A stretch of DNA of 64,000 bases from Phaeotremella fagi. Lineage: Eukaryota; Basidiomycota; Tremellomycetes; Tremellales; Phaeotremellaceae. Positions 47,674-60,569 of this stretch are shown in pieces. Location: positions 992,001 through 1,056,000 of the forward strand of contig BCHU01000009.1 of NCBI GenBank assembly GCA_001599715.1. Direction: 5' to 3'. A program made the translations under genes and the position numbers. The notes under the pieces are model-generated. The model had not been told where the DNA came from. It did no database searches and worked only from the letters and a program-made list of their open reading frames with translations. Numbering within the stretch: position 1 is the stretch's first letter; each line of letters begins with the position of its first letter.

Positions 47674-49450
47674 ATGGCATCAGCCACTCGCACCCCACTC
47701 GAAATGTCGCGTTCACCAACAGTGAACGAAGACGTTACATCACCAGCAGCCACATTAACTGATCTCACCGCAGTCACAAAGACTCAAAGTGGTGAAAAAG
47801 TCGACTCGTCACCATCAACCCCACCTCTTCCAGCTGAATCCACTATCGGTGTCCAAGCTGAAAAATTGGGTACGGATCTCAAACAAAAAGGTCCAAATGT
47901 ATTAGCCTCCTTGCCTGAAGGTCGTAAAGCAATCCTCCTCCTATGTTTCTGTGCTTCAATGTTCATGTAAGTTTCTCTCTTTACCGCTTGACCTTCCAGA
48001 ACTGACAGTTCTCTAGTGACGCTGCCGGTGTCTCTGCCACTTTCTTAATGACAGCCCCAATCGGTGTCGATCTAGACATTGAACTTGGTAACTACGCCTG
48101 GATCCTTGGAACGTATTCCTTAGCTTTCGCCGCTACCCTCCTCTTCGCAGGTCGTCTAGCCGATCTCTACCCACCCCATTTGATCTATAACATCGGTTTC
48201 GTTGGTTTGGCAATCTTCTATTTGATCATTTCGTTCATGAACAACGAATACGCTTTCTTCGTTCTCAGAGCCATCTCAGCTTTGTTGGCCGTTTGGACTA
48301 TCCCTTCGTCGATTAACATGATCAGTGAGTTATAATTTCTTGTGGGTCATGTGCTCTTACTGATCAACTTTTAGTCCAAATGTACCCCGATCCAGTGGTT
48401 CAAGCAGGTAAACTCGCCTTGTTCGGTATGGCAGGTGCCCTAGCCAACACCATCGCTCTCGTTCTCGCTGGTGTCTTCTTACTAGCCTCATGGAGATGGT
48501 ATTTCAGATTCATCACCATAATCATCGTCCCCTTCTCCATCGCCTCCTGGTTCCTCATGCCCCGAACTCAAGCTGTCGCAGAAGATCTTCCCGGAGCTGA
48601 GAAATGGAAAAGAATGGATCTAGGCGGTGTCTTCCTCCTCGCTGGTGCTTTGGTTCTTTTCATCCTAGCTTTCACCCAAGCTACCATCAACGGTTGGAAT
48701 TCAGCAATCTTCATCGCACCACTCGTCATTGGTATCTTCTTATTCGGCGTTTTCATCGTCTACGAAAGATACTTACCTAGAGGTTACTCACTCCTACCCC
48801 ACGAAGTTTGGTCATACCCCAACATCTTCCCATTGATGTTCCAAGCCTCAGCAGGTTTCTTATGGTTCGCAACTGGTCAACTCAGATTCGCTACCTACTG
48901 GCAAGACGCTCTTGGCAATTCACCAATTCTCGCTGCTGTCAAACTTCTCCCAATGGGAATCACAGCACTAGTCGTCGGAGGTATCACCCAAGCTTTACCA
49001 TGGATGATCAACAAACCCAAATACATGCAACCCCTAGCTTCAGTCCTCGCTTTCACCGGATCAATGCTTTTCGCCTTCTCACACGGTGGAGGTGGAAACG
49101 ATTTCTGGAGATACGTCTTCACTGGTGAAATCATCGGTACCGTCGGTGGATTGATCTTGTTCATCGGTACCAACAACGGTTTAATCCAATCTTTCCCAAT
49201 CGAATTCGCTGGTGTTGGAGGTTCTTTCGCTCAGATCATCTTCCAGATCGGTGGAGTTATCGGTATCTCTGTCCAACAAGGTTTAGTTGGTACTGGTACT
49301 ACTCCAGAGGAATTACTTGATTGGACGGGTTCAAGAAATAGTTATTTCTTCGCTGGAGCTTATGTTCTAGCTACGGGAATCATGTTCTTGTTCTGGTACA
49401 AACCTGCTAAAGCTCCTGTCATCGAAGGTGTCACTGCTGCTGCTGTTTAA
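47674..49450 (+). CDS. MFS transporter, DHA2 (14-helix, Atr1-like) type
   Basis: Exporter of the DHA2 group (aminotriazole-resistance Atr1-like and boron/drug efflux pumps). ATG 47674; the Ser/Thr/Glu-rich cytosolic head of about 90 residues is followed by the first helix ILLLCFCASMFI and, after an intron (47968-48016), DAAGVSATFLMTAPIGVDLD, then NYAWILGTYSLAFAATLLFA, GRLADLYPPHLIYNIGF (motif A), SALLAVWTIPSSINMI, the second intron (48324-48374), GAGAL-like motif C region FGMAGALANTIALVLAGVF, WRWYFRFI, and further helices to FIGTNNGLIQSFPIEFAG and GFA-like SYFFAGAYVLATGIMFLFWY. Stop TAA 49448-49450. About 560 residues, a normal size. The substrate is unknown. Confidence 0.88.
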
Positions 49451-49653
49451 GTGGTCGTTTTTTAGACACTGGATTCGTATACTTCTTAGATTATTTACAA
49501 TACACACTTTTCTTTTATAGATTTTATAGTATAATGCAATGCTGTATCATATTATCAAATTCAAAGCAGAACTATTTCCCAGTGTTCGTGAAATTCAAAC
49601 AGATCCATTTGATATAAATCCTTGATCCTAAACAAGTTCCATGTATCTCTCAA

Positions 49654-51624
49654 CTAAGACGTAAGATCAGCATTAACACTTGACGACATAAGTTCAAACC
49701 CACCCTCCCAACTAGTAACAGCACGTCTATGAACTTCCAATTCATGTTCCCTAGTCCCCTTGAAATGATCGACGAAGTAATCACCCAAGACTTCTCTAGC
49801 GATCGATCCCACCCGTCCAAAAGTCTCTGTAGCCTTCTCCAACGAAGTCGGTAATTTTAATATTGAATCCCTGGTAACCCCTGGTGAACCTAACGGACCA
49901 TACGGGAGTTTAGTTTTATTCTTAATTCCTCTTAAACCTAGAGCGAAAATCGCTGAGAAGGCGAAATAAGGGTTCATCTGTATCTTTCGTTAATAATGAT
50001 AGTTGAGCTTCGCATTAGGTTGACCTACATCCGCTCCTGGTACTCTGATTTCGAATCTTGTCGCGGCGGCGTTCACTCCCGGCGCTGATATTATTCTTAT
50101 CGATGCTGCACGAGAATCATATCCGAATGAAGCGGTATCAGGAGCCCACATGGCCTAGAGGGTGGATCAGTTGGACTCCTGTCATAAAGGCAAGGGCAAA
50201 TAACTGACAGCTCCACCTAATAATCGTTTATACGAATTGATGGTGGGACACATCATTGGAACCACTGAACAACGTCAGTTGATTGTGATGTCAAGTTTAT
50301 GTTTCAACTAACCATCAGGTAAACCTTCCAGCAAACCTCCCAAAAACCATTCTGCCTCATGAGAGATAAATTTGACATCATCAAACTCTGCACCTTGTCT
50401 ACCACCCGCTTTCATCTCCTCATCGGTCAAACCGAATATATTTCTACCATTAGAATCCTGTAAAGAAACATGGATATGTCTAAAGTCAGTCTTGTCCTGT
50501 ACTCAAAACATACCCAGAACAACCAGGTAACTACATAGGATTGTTAGTAATCATCCCGTATTGTATCCTAGCTAAAAATCCACCTACATCACCCCACGGT
50601 TTTGCCATGAAAGTAGGCATGATCCCATACTTCATTCCCATACTTTTAGCCACCAACTTGAACAGCACTGCGTTATCTGCCATTCTAGATGCGTCAGTGT
50701 AGCCCAAAGCAGTTTCGAAAACCCCAGGTCCAGTTTCGGTATCTACCATTTATGTAAGCTTTCGTTCAATCGCACCGAAACGTTAGCTTACGATGACCTT
50801 CGATTTCTATACCGAAATCTGTTGCTTGATCGTAGAGATCATGGAAATAATCCATGTTCAGAGTCGGTCTTAACATTGAATAACCGTGCACTGGGTTTTG
50901 TCAGTTGTGTCCACCTGGTCAATGAAATTACAACTGACTTCCTGGAGTTAACGGATTAAGATTGGTGAATCGTTTTTCGACTACCGATTGAGGAGTTTCA
51001 CTGAATTGGAAATACTACCAACCATCAACTAAAAGGTCACACTAGATGACATACCTCAAACTCAGCTCCACTCATACATCTGTAACCCAACTCTTTAGCC
51101 GTTCCCACTACCCCGTCCAAAACACTTCTAGGATCAACTTCCAAAGGTAATCTAGATTCAGGATCTTGGAATGAACACAAGAAAAATGCCATGTTCTTCT
51201 CCCATTTCAATCTTCTATAAGTTGATAAATCAATGACCGCTATGAGATCATGATATCCGTTAGCTTTGTTTGAAACTAATAATTCGTTGGTGTAGGTCGT
51301 ATCGTGGACTAGTGTTTTGGTGTCCTTTTAGTGAATGTGTTGTAAGAGAATTGGGTGAACGGTGACTTACGATCCCATCCGAAGATTACTGAACAGAAAT
51401 TGAAGCCATCTGGTTTAGCTGCTGAGAGGAATTTCGATTTTGACATGATTTTACCTCTGAGTACACCGTCCACGTCGACACCTGGTTTGTTCATAGGTTT
51501 TAGTTTGATTATTGAACGAAGATAGAGAATATTTACCTGCAACTTTGACTTTTGTATCATCTTTCAACAAAGTTTTTAATTCTTCCAGAGTTTTGGGTGC
51601 GTTTGGTGTTGGTGATGGTGACAT
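49654..51624 (-). CDS. Glutamine-synthetase-like (type I GS fold) enzyme
   Basis: Member of the GlnA-like family that joins glutamate to amines or anilines, or the FluG-type fold; not the standard cytosolic glutamine synthetase. Start ATG 51622-51624 (MSPSPTPNAPKTLEELK). Exons read: VKVAGVDVDGVLRGKIMSKS, NFCSVIFGWDVHD, YRRLKWEKNMAFFLCSF, RCMSGAEFEYFQF, MHGYSMLRPTLNMDYFHDLY, TETGPGVFETALGYTDA, LVAKSMGMKYGIMPTFMAKP, the nucleotide-site block LPGCSGHIHVSLQDSNG formed across two introns, LPDVVPMMCPTINSYKRLLG and RFEIRVPGADMNPYFAFSAI. About 490 residues, ten or so introns. The motif E-x-E at GAEFEYF and H-x-H in GHIHVS are the metal and ATP ligands of the fold. The true substrate is open. Confidence 0.85.
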
Positions 51625-51884
51625 TTCGAGGGGAGTGGAATGGACAAGGTAGGATAGGATAGAGATGGAATTGAGAGAGAGAGGAGAAGAGAAGGTCTAG
51701 TCGAGGTAATGACGTTCAATCTGGGTTTACTTTCCCACGGTGCGATGGAAATGTTGATTTCTACGCGTACCAGTGAAAGTTCCTTCGATCTCAAATCGTA
51801 GATACATAGCGAAAACGATAGAAACGACGACGACGACGACGAACAGCCAACTGATAATCCTCACTTGAACCACACCACAACACA

Positions 51885-53401
51885 ATGTCACCTAAACCAC
51901 GTTCAATAGCATCTTATTTCACTAAACAACCAATATCACCCAAAGCAATCATATCTCAAAAAGCAACCATCACCACGAGCAGCACCGATCAACCGATTTC
52001 CACAACTGCAACCACCACCACAGCTTCAACATCAACAACGATCTCACCAGCGAACAAACCGAAATTATCCGATGCAGCCAGAAAAGCGATTTTAGAAGCC
52101 AACTCCAATAATGATTCGGAACCACCTACAAAAAAACTCAAAGTCAATCCCATCTGTATGTCTCTCTAACACCTGCATCACTGACGAAAACAGTGAATCC
52201 ACCAAAGACGTTTCCTAAAATCAAACTCCCCAAAACAACATCCAGGAAAGAATTACGTGAAATCATAACAAAATATCCGGATATTTCACCATTGTTGGAA
52301 TTGGAATTGGAGAGTATGGGTGAAGATTGGTTATTGGCTTTACAGGATGAATTGGTTAAACCTTATTTCTTATCGGTGCGTTCAGTCTCTGTTAACTTCA
52401 GTTAAAATACCATATTTATCATGATCGACGATTTTAGTTGAAAGAATTCATCGTTAACGAACAGAGGAATAAAAAAGTTTTCCCACCTGGTATGTGTTGA
52501 TATTTTGGGTGGGATCTGAAGACTTTTAGCACAGGACATATATTCTTGGTCTAGATTATGTCCTTTAGATAAAGTCCGAGTGGTTATCATAGGTATGTCC
52601 GCTTTCCCGAACTAAGAAATACAAACTGATGTACCTCAGGCCAAGATCCATATCATGTAAGTTGATCTCAGAAATCCGTTCGAAATCAACTGAAAAATCA
52701 GGACGATGGGCAAGCTCATGTAGGTATCTTTTCTGTTGCCAACAACGAAACCTAACAGCGTTTATAGGGATTAGCGTTCTCAGTGAGAAAAGGTGTTAGG
52801 ATCCCACCATCTTTACGGAACATTTACAAACAGATGAAGAACGATGTAACGGATTTCAAAGTTCCACTTCACGGGTTAGTCCACCTCATCTATCAAATAC
52901 TGAATTCAATAGGGATCTAACGGAATGGGCGAAACATGGTGTACTACTTTTAAACACTTCACTCACAGTACGAGCGCATGAGGTCAGTCCACCACTACAA
53001 CTGCACCTCCCAACTGATACCTGATAGGCGGCCTCACATTCCAAAAGAGGTTGGGAACAATTCACAGCTGCCATCCTTAAAGTCGTCGTATCAAGATTAT
53101 CACCCGAACGCGAAGGTGAAGGTTACGGTGCCAACGGTGTAGTCTTCATGGTTTGGGGTGCTCACGCCGCGAAAATGATATTAGGTACAGATGAAGTAAG
53201 TTTTCAGCCCAATCAATCTTACAGTTATCTGATTTTCAACAGAAAAAACATTTGATCTTACGTTCAGCTCATCCTAGTCCTTTATCTGCTAGTCGAGGGT
53301 TTTTGGGTAATGGTCATTTCAAACTTTCGAATGAATGGTTGCAAGAACGTTATGGAGTTAATGGCGGGATCGATTGGAATAGTCTCAGTGGTGAGGTTTA
53401 G
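51885..53401 (+). CDS. UNG1: Uracil-DNA glycosylase
   Basis: Base-excision repair enzyme that removes uracil from DNA in nucleus and mitochondria. ATG 51885; a Thr/Ser-rich N-terminus with ARSIASYF-like sequence ([10 protein letters not shown]), which resembles a PCNA/RPA-binding stretch, then [17 protein letters not shown]. After several introns: [57 protein letters not shown], the catalytic motif [85 protein letters not shown] and the minor-groove loop [17 protein letters not shown]. Stop TAG 53399-53401. It shares a 260-bp divergent promoter with the GS-like gene and meets SLT11 tail to tail, 90 bases away. Confidence 0.94.
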
Positions 53402-53491
53402 ATATCGCGTTGCATCTGTAAAATATCATATCATAGTATCTTGTATTTGTACATTCAATATATCATACATGTCAAATAAACGTATAAATCC

Positions 53492-55040
53492 TTATGCAGT
53501 CGTTGATTCACCATCAGTGGATGTTTCTACTGCTTTTCCTTTTTGAGGTCTACTTCTACCCCAAACCACTTTAGATTTTTTACCCTGGACTTCGATACCG
53601 TTTTGAATCGATAGAGCCTCTGCCGCTCTTTCTGCTACATTCCTGTTAATGAAATTGACGAAAGCGCAATCTATGTATGTCAGTAGATGAACTTTAAGTT
53701 GTAAAGTAAAGTATACATACGACTTGCTTGAACGATTGTTATACTTTTGATTTCTGTTGGTTTTATGAATGGACAAGTAAAGATTAAAGCGGTTCTAACA
53801 TCTGATTCTGTGCATTCGGGTAAACCGAGGAATAGTAGAGTAGTCTGAAAGATCGGTAAGTGTCACGTCATGTCGCAAAAGATGTGAAACTCACAATAGT
53901 CTTGTCCTCTGGTACCTTCATTCCCTTTCCCTCTGCAGCCTCTCTCAACATTTTCTTCGCAACTGGATCGTTTCGACCGTAATATCTATCAGTAAGGTTT
54001 TGCTTCTGTAACCCATCCTCTTTAGGTATTTCGTGTCTATAAAATGTCAGCATTATTCGAAAAAAGCTCTAATAACACTCACCTAAATGGACACTCTCCA
54101 CCTCGTTTACATTCCCCCTTGACGAAGAAACTACATATATGGGGTCTATTCCTTTTATAGAATGGATCAGTCCTTGCTATGGATTTCAACATCTCTCGAC
54201 CGGCTTCATTTGCGACTTGAGAATCGAATGACGTGACTCCGTCCGCAGAATCTGCCATCTGGTTGGGTGGTCAGTGGGTGTTGAGTGGACTAAGGAGTTG
54301 ATGATAACCTACCTGAGCCTCCAGATTCTGGATGTAGTATTCTACGATGTGTTAGTTGTTGTACATCGCTGTAATCTAAGTACACTTACGCTTATTGATA
54401 TCAGAAGAAGGAGCTTGATTCTTTCGACCCAAAGCTGCATCACGAACTTGAACGGGTAAACCGTATTCCCTGAAAACAAGTCAGTATCCAAATCTTGCAA
54501 CATTGAAGATCCACGTACAGATCCAATAAACAAGTCTGACAAACTCCCTTGATCTTAGCACAGGTCGTACAGATTTCAGTCTTTTTGAATCTAGCACCTT
54601 GCCCTGGATTCCATCTGAACACTGTATATGGTCTGTTACATATCTGTTTGATTAGTCAGCTTTAGCGTTGGGAGTTTGAGTAGGTGAGTGAGGACTTACT
54701 TTACATTCACTTCCGAATTCTTGTTTACTCTGAGGGTGGGTTAGTGGATGTGTAACTCTATCATAGAAAGATAGATGACTTACCATTCGAACATATGGGT
54801 TTGGTCCAAGACCTATCGATTGTTAGTTGTCAATTTTTCTCGAACTACAACTATACTCACAAGTTTCGCATCTACGGTAGGTAGTCAGCATCAAGTCATA
54901 TCACAATGGCAAATGGATACTTACAATATTGGGAAATCTGAACTCTCAACACCGACTTTCTGTAAACGAAGTTGTTAGAAAAGGAAAATTGAAATCAGAA
55001 ATATACTCACGTTAATATCTTGCTTAGCAGCTGGGGGCAT
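53492..55040 (-). CDS. SLT11: Pre-mRNA-splicing factor Slt11/Ecm2 (RBM22)
   Basis: Component of the spliceosomal NineTeen-related complex that touches U6 and the catalytic centre. Start ATG 55038-55040 ([10 protein letters not shown]). Exons give the N-terminal zinc part: [54 protein letters not shown] and CLLDL; then [16 protein letters not shown] with [15 protein letters not shown] (CCCH finger), [17 protein letters not shown], and a C-terminal [34 protein letters not shown] and [13 protein letters not shown]. Stop TAA 53492-53494. About 375 residues; the orthologs have the same order. Very small exons at the 5' end (several of 20-40 bases around 54780-55000). Diverges from DPH1 with a 280-bp promoter. 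Confidence 0.9.
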
Positions 55041-55319
55041 TTTGTATGGGATTTATGGGACAAGACGAGGTTGATTAGGTTGATTTGTATAGTCTTCGGT
55101 GTATTAGTATCTGATGATATTTGATGTTATGTAGATGGTGTTTGGATGGTAAAATGACAAAGAAGAATGATTAGAGATTTGAAGATATAGAAGAGATCAT
55201 TTTAAAATGGAGGGGTCAAATAAATATTGTAAACAAATGGGATTCCACCGTGGGAAACCAGAGTTCGAACTCATTACCAAGATTTCTGAATTTTCGACTG
55301 TCATCAATCACATCTCAAA

Positions 55320-55344
55320 ATGGAAGCAGAAGGTATAGATAAAC

Positions 55345-55385
<41 letters not shown>

Positions 55386-57160
55386 CCACGTCCAAGGAAG
55401 AGATTCATCGGTACATCAGCCAAAGCTTCATCTTCAAAATCAGCATCAGCATCAACAGCTCCCAGAAGAATAGCTAATCAGATTCCCGATGATATCCTGA
55501 ACGATCCAGCTTTGAAAGAGGCCATGAAGGGTGGGTATCCTTTGTTTTCTTAATTTATACTGAAGTTAAGACTAGCCCTCCCATCTAACTACAATTTTGA
55601 GATACAAAAGACTATACATCATATCCGTAGAGATGGTGTTCAAACTGTCGCTTTGCAGATGCCTGAGGGTTTAATGATTTATGGTTGTACCATTGCTGAT
55701 ATCATCGAAAGGTATGGCAGCTTAAGGATTTCGACTGACCCTGTAGATTCACTGGTGCACTTCCACTTCTGCTGGCTGATGTTACTTATGGAGCTTGTTG
55801 TTAGTTGAAGAAATCTTTTCTGGATTTGTAACTGAGACACCTTAGGTATCGACGATTACACGGCGAAAGAAATGGGGGCAGAGATGATTGTTCATTACGG
55901 TCATTCATGTTTAAGTGAGTGTTCATTGAGCGTATCTTTTCTGACATACCAGTACCGGTATCACAAACGACCTTGAAAACCCTCTACGTCTTCGTTGAAA
56001 TAGCCATCGACACCCCGCATCTCTGTCTCTCAGTCCGACGTAATTTCCCTTCTTCAAAACAAGCATTCAAAAGGACAATACTAGAAGCCGAGCCATCTCA
56101 ACCAGGTGCCAAAGTGACAATATCAGTTGACGCTGAGGATGAAGAATCGAAAACCCAAGTCGACCTAGATGAAACGCCCACCAGATTAGCTTTGGTTTCA
56201 ACGATCCAATTCGTAGCTGCTGTTCAAGCTTTGAAGGTGAATTTGGAAAACGCTCTACCACCTTTGGAAGATGATTTGAAAGAGGAGGGCGAGGGTGATG
56301 GGATGATAGCTAAAATGAAATCCAAGGATATCGGAGTGTGGAGAGGGAAATATGACATTATCGTACCTCAAGCGAGACCGTTAAGTCCAGGAGAGGTATT
56401 AGGATGTACAGCGCCAAAGTTGAATGAAGTGGATGCTTTAATGTAAGTACACCAAGCAAAACCCAACTAACACCTTAAGCTACGTCGGAGACGGTCGATT
56501 CCATCTTGAATCAATCATGATAGCCAACCCAACAGTCCCTGCATTCAGATTCGATCCTTATTCCAAGAAATTCACTAGAGAAATGTACGAACATCAAGAG
56601 ATGCGAACTATCCGCGGTGACGCTGTTAAAGATGCTAGGAAAAGTCTGGGTGATAAAGGTTCAGGTGGTTGGGGTGTGATACTAGGAACGTTGGGTAGAC
56701 AAGGTAGTTTAAGTGTTTTACAGGTAGGTCCGGACCCTTCACAAGGGCATGAAATTGATTGGGAATTTAGTCGATCACGTCAACATTACCAACGACCACT
56801 TCAATCCCGCCGTTACTCTTACTACTCTCTGAAATGTCACCTCAGAAATTATCATTATTCCCGGAAGAAGAGATCAAAGCTTTCGTCCAAACTTCTTGTC
56901 CGAGATTATCTATAGATTGGGGATACGCATTCAAAAGACCCTTGTTGAGTCCTTATGAAGCTAGTGTCGCTATTGGACGGATTAAGGGTTGGCAAGGATT
57001 GGAATTTGGTGGGAGTGATCGTGGTGAAGGGGATTATCCAATGGATTTCTATGCTGTATGTCAAGGTTGTTAGATGGGTTTGGGTGGGATTTGCTGATCT
57101 TTAATCTAGGATAATTCCTTGGGTCCTTGGACACCACGACATCGGCCTTCGAAAGTATGA
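55320..57160 (+). CDS. DPH1: Diphthamide biosynthesis enzyme subunit Dph1
   Basis: With Dph2 forms the iron-sulfur enzyme for the first step of diphthamide synthesis on eEF2. ATG 55320. The N-terminus has the Thr-Ala repeat encoded by CAACAG units. Key parts after splicing: [68 protein letters not shown] (first cluster Cys), HYGHSCL (second), [15 protein letters not shown], and [14 protein letters not shown] (third Cys), ending TPRHRPSKV at TGA 57158-57160. An intron at 55804-55853 splits the codon of the second Cys in ACC; another at 56725-56765 gives the Leu-rich join [19 protein letters not shown]. An insert of about 50 residues, acidic ([12 protein letters not shown]), lies before [14 protein letters not shown]. 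About 480 residues; complete. Confidence 0.93.
55345..55380. repeat. DPH1: (CAACAG)6 microsatellite in DPH1 exon 1
   Basis: Six perfect CAACAG units followed by a near copy (CAACAC), encoding alternating Thr and Ala in the disordered N-terminus. Six-base units keep frame when they expand or contract. Confidence 0.9.
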
Positions 57161-57349
57161 TTTTTGGCAAAATGTATAAATATGTTATATACTACAACCC
57201 AAGATTGGAATCGTTTGAATCACTCCGTCGCAGTTTTCACAAATAAACAAGAGATAAAGCCATCTATGGGAGATACACAGTGGTTTTCTTTTTATGACCC
57301 TTTCACTCATCATCGTCATCGTCGTCATTGGCGTTACCATTCGCATTCG

Positions 57350-58845
57350 TTATGACAAGAAATCGTTCAACCTAACAATGATCAGTCTCACAATCAAGAC
57401 CCACAAACAGACATACAAATGAACAAAAGGGGTCATGACAGCCACGACATCTTTGACCTTATCCATAAAATCTTCCGAAAGCACCTCATCATCCGAGAAA
57501 CTAACCATTTGAATCAGTAACCCTAAACCACGTCGCACTCACTGATGAACCACAGCCACACTCCTCAACTTCAACAGATCAATATCTTTATGATTCTTAT
57601 CAACCCCAGCGATCTTAGGAGCAACCTTCAAAGCGTCATCATGACCAAAAACGTTCTGCCGTTTCCCACTCTTGTTGAGTTTAGGTTCACCGAACAACTC
57701 CACAAAATCATGACTACCGATGACATCCCTAAAATCTTTTGATCTACTGAGGAAATTTTCTCGGATAGACGCTAACTGTTCTTTTTGGGGTTGCCACGTC
57801 CCACTAGCCAAGATTGATTTGTTGTTCGGTTGGATTGAAAGATGGTATCCCGCCCAAATCCCTTTTCTGCCTCCTCGGGAGGTTGAGAGGGAGAAGGATT
57901 TTTTGTATGGGGTTTTATCTTGGGAGAATCTGACGTCACGATAGATCCTGTGCTGGATCGTTGTTAGTGAGTGATTTTGGGGTTGATGACTCACGATAAC
58001 ATCTTTCGGTGGTAGGATTGGGATTTCGTTATCGGCTTCACTGAATTTACTTTGAACTTTTCCGACAAACGCTTGCCATTCCTAGAAGGGTTGTTAGCTT
58101 AATACCAATGGGATATTAAACCCACCTTCTCAGCCTGTCTAAAAGCAGGTTCGTGACATCTGAACCATTCCCTATCATTTTTGACTGGATTTTGTAGATT
58201 TCTCAAAAACTTAAATGTGTTCATAGAGATTTGACCGGCGGGAACTACAATCATAATCAGGGATCAAGTCAATTATAGAACGAGATAGTACCCACCTTGG
58301 CCGTCTTTCGGTGCAGGATAGATTCTACCTGCAATCTCTTGACCTTCCTCTAACTCTATGTCATCATCGAATTCCTCATCCTCATCGTCGTCTTCGTCAA
58401 GTGTCTGACCTCCATTTTTGACCTTACCACCACTTTTGGAATTCGTCTTCGTCTTCCCCCTTGATTTCGTCACCTCCTCCTCATCAATGAAATCACTATC
58501 TACATCTGAAACGTCCTCGTCAACCATTTCATCATCCACAACCTCATCATCTGAGGGGGGATCAAAAGCGTCCTCCGAATCCCCGTCCGAACTAGACGTT
58601 TCCTCTTCAGTCGAGGTCATACCCGTCGGTGAATGACTAGTTTCATCGACATCTTTACGTCCCTTGGGAGCAGGTTTAGTTCTACTACTGGGTTTAGCTT
58701 TAACTGACGTCGATTGTTTCAGTGGTGTGGAACGGTTTTTGGTAGCGGCTAAAGCTTTTGGTGTTAATTTGGTTGATTGGGGAGATGAGCGGGGCGAAGA
58801 TCTTGTTGAACCTCTTGATAACCTTGGTGTTCTTGTTGGTGCCAT
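57350..58845 (-). CDS. DUF2461 (TIGR02453 family) protein
   Basis: Conserved family of unknown function in bacteria, fungi and plants. Start taken at ATG 58843-58845 (MAPTRTPRLSRGSTRSS); an ATG at 58890 would add 15 residues. The first 180 residues are Ser/Lys/Pro-rich and then very acidic (EEETSSSDGDSED; DEDDDEDEEFDDDIEL). The family domain follows: FKFLRNLQNPVKNDREWF, HRIYRDVRFSQDKTPYKKSF, GRKGIWAGYHLSIQPNNKS, SGTWQPQKEQLASIRENF, and VFGHDDALKVAPKIAGVDKN with HKDIDLLKLRSVAVVHH, FSDDEVLSEDFMDKVKDVV and a last exon ending LNDFLS at TAA 57350-57352. Two short introns at the 3' end were placed by GT..AG and frame. It may be nuclear, given the basic and acidic head, but this is inference. Confidence 0.85.
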
Positions 58846-59029
58846 TTTGTTTTGACTTTTGTTTAAGTGTTCAGAATCGATCCTGTTCATCGTTGGTCAC
58901 GATCGGTTGACTGGACTGGATGTTGGAACTCCACTTTCCCACGGTGTAAAAGTGAAATTCGATGTTGTTGAGGTCTGAATTTGGCTGTGGTTACTTTGCC
59001 TTTCACTTTATCACATTTAACAAAACACC

Positions 59030-60495
59030 ATGTCAACAGCGAAGAGAAAGGTAGGTCTGATTCTAAGTAGCCCACAATCATAACTCATCAGCTATTCGTA
59101 GGTCCTTCTCATGGGGAAATCTGGTCAGTTGAACTACTTTATGCCAGACCGTGAACTGATTTATATTAGGGAGTGGAAAGACCTCCATGAGATCAGTCAT
59201 CTTGTAAGTCACCCTTTCGAACCCAACTGACACCTTCGTAGCTCCAACTTCAGTGCAAGAGATACTCAAAGACTAGGAGCTACCATTGACGTAGAACAAT
59301 CTGCAGTTAGATTTCTCGGTTCGTTGGTATTAGTAAGTTTACCCCAAAAGTCCATACTGACACCACAGAATCTATGGGATTGCGGAGGTCAAGCAGCCTT
59401 CCTAGACAACTACCTAACAGCTCAAAAAGATACCATCTTCTCAAACGTCGCAGTTTTGATATACGTCTTCGATATCACTTCAACCGAATGGGAAAAAGAT
59501 TTGAATTATTTCCAAGACGTTTTGGAGAGTTTACGTAGGAATTCTGATGAAGCTGGTGTTTGGGTTTTGATCAATAAGATGGATTTGAGGGATAAGGAGG
59601 ATCCGAAGAGGGAACTTTATGAAACTAGGAAAAAGGAGATTGAAGAGGTTAACGTTAAAGTTGGGAGTGGGAGTGATGATGGGGAAAGTGATGAGAAGGG
59701 ATCGTTACGATGTTTCCCAACTAGTATATGGGATGAATCTTTGTACAAGGTAAGGCTAATCTTTGATCATGACTAACGAATCAAAGGCATGGTCATCAGT
59801 CATTCACACTTTAATACCCAACATCAACTTGATAACGTCACATTTGACGTATCTCAGAGATTTATCATTATCAACGGAAGCCGTGTTATTCGAATCGGAA
59901 ACTTTCTTGGTAATAGCTAAATCAGGTTCACCGATGGATTCCAATCCCTCAGATTTTGATGCCAAGGAGATAGAACGTGGTGGGAAATATTGTGATCCCC
60001 AGAGGTTTGAGAAGTTGTCCGAAATCATCAAAGGTTTCAGGAAAACTTGTCAGTAAGTTGATTCCTAAATTACTGATTGTGTGTTTAATGCTGACTCATT
60101 GTTTAGACGGATGGGCGAGCAGTTCATGGGTTGGGAATGTAAATTTGACGATTGTACGGTTATATTAGAGCCTAGTACGAAGAATACATTTGTCATGCTT
60201 ATATCACCAGATCCAAGGATAGGTAAGTCTCCAATTGTGTTCAACCTGACTCGTCGTCAGAACCGGCAATGCTTCAATACATAATACATCAGGCACAATT
60301 ACATCTGATGGAGATTGGTACTTTACAGGTTATAGAGAGGAAATGCTCGTGGGTTCACTTGACGTATTCGACTATTGAAACCCATTGACACCTCCCAGGA
60401 TATGTCGTACAAGTAAAGACATCAAATACGTCGCTAAAGGCGATGACGATCCGAAAGTCTTAGCATGGGATGATGCGGAATCCGAAGATCTGTAG
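59030..60495 (+). CDS. GTR1: Rag-family GTPase Gtr1 (RagA/B)
   Basis: Small GTPase that, with Gtr2, signals amino acids to TORC1 on the vacuole. ATG 59030; exon 1 is 7 codons. The joined exons give the P-loop VLLMGKSGSGKTSMRSVIF, SNFSARDTQRLGATIDVEQS (switch I region of RagA/B), FLGSLVLNLWDCGGQAAFLD (G3), VLIYVFDITSTEWEKDLNYF, VLINKMDLRDKEDP (NKxD-type G4), SIWDESLYKAWSSVIHTLIP, and the C-terminal roadblock-type part with TFLVIAKSG, DPQRFEKLSEIIKGF and TFVMLIS. An early TAA at about 60412 is avoided by the intron 60353-60402, giving IERKCSICRTSKDIKYVAKG and a tail to TAG 60493-60495. About 380 residues; longer than yeast Gtr1 because of a Gly/Ser/Asp insert after G4. Confidence 0.92.
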
Positions 60496-60569
60496 AATAA
60501 CTAAGGGTTACAATTACATGGATAGGTTGTACAAACGATAATGAATACATTAAACTCTGAACCCAATCT

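Noticed and set aside
60353..60420. Early TAA in GTR1
   Set aside because: It follows only if the exon is taken to end at CTTTACAG. Using the donor after TGCTC and the acceptor CCCAG avoids the stop and gives a family-like C-terminus.
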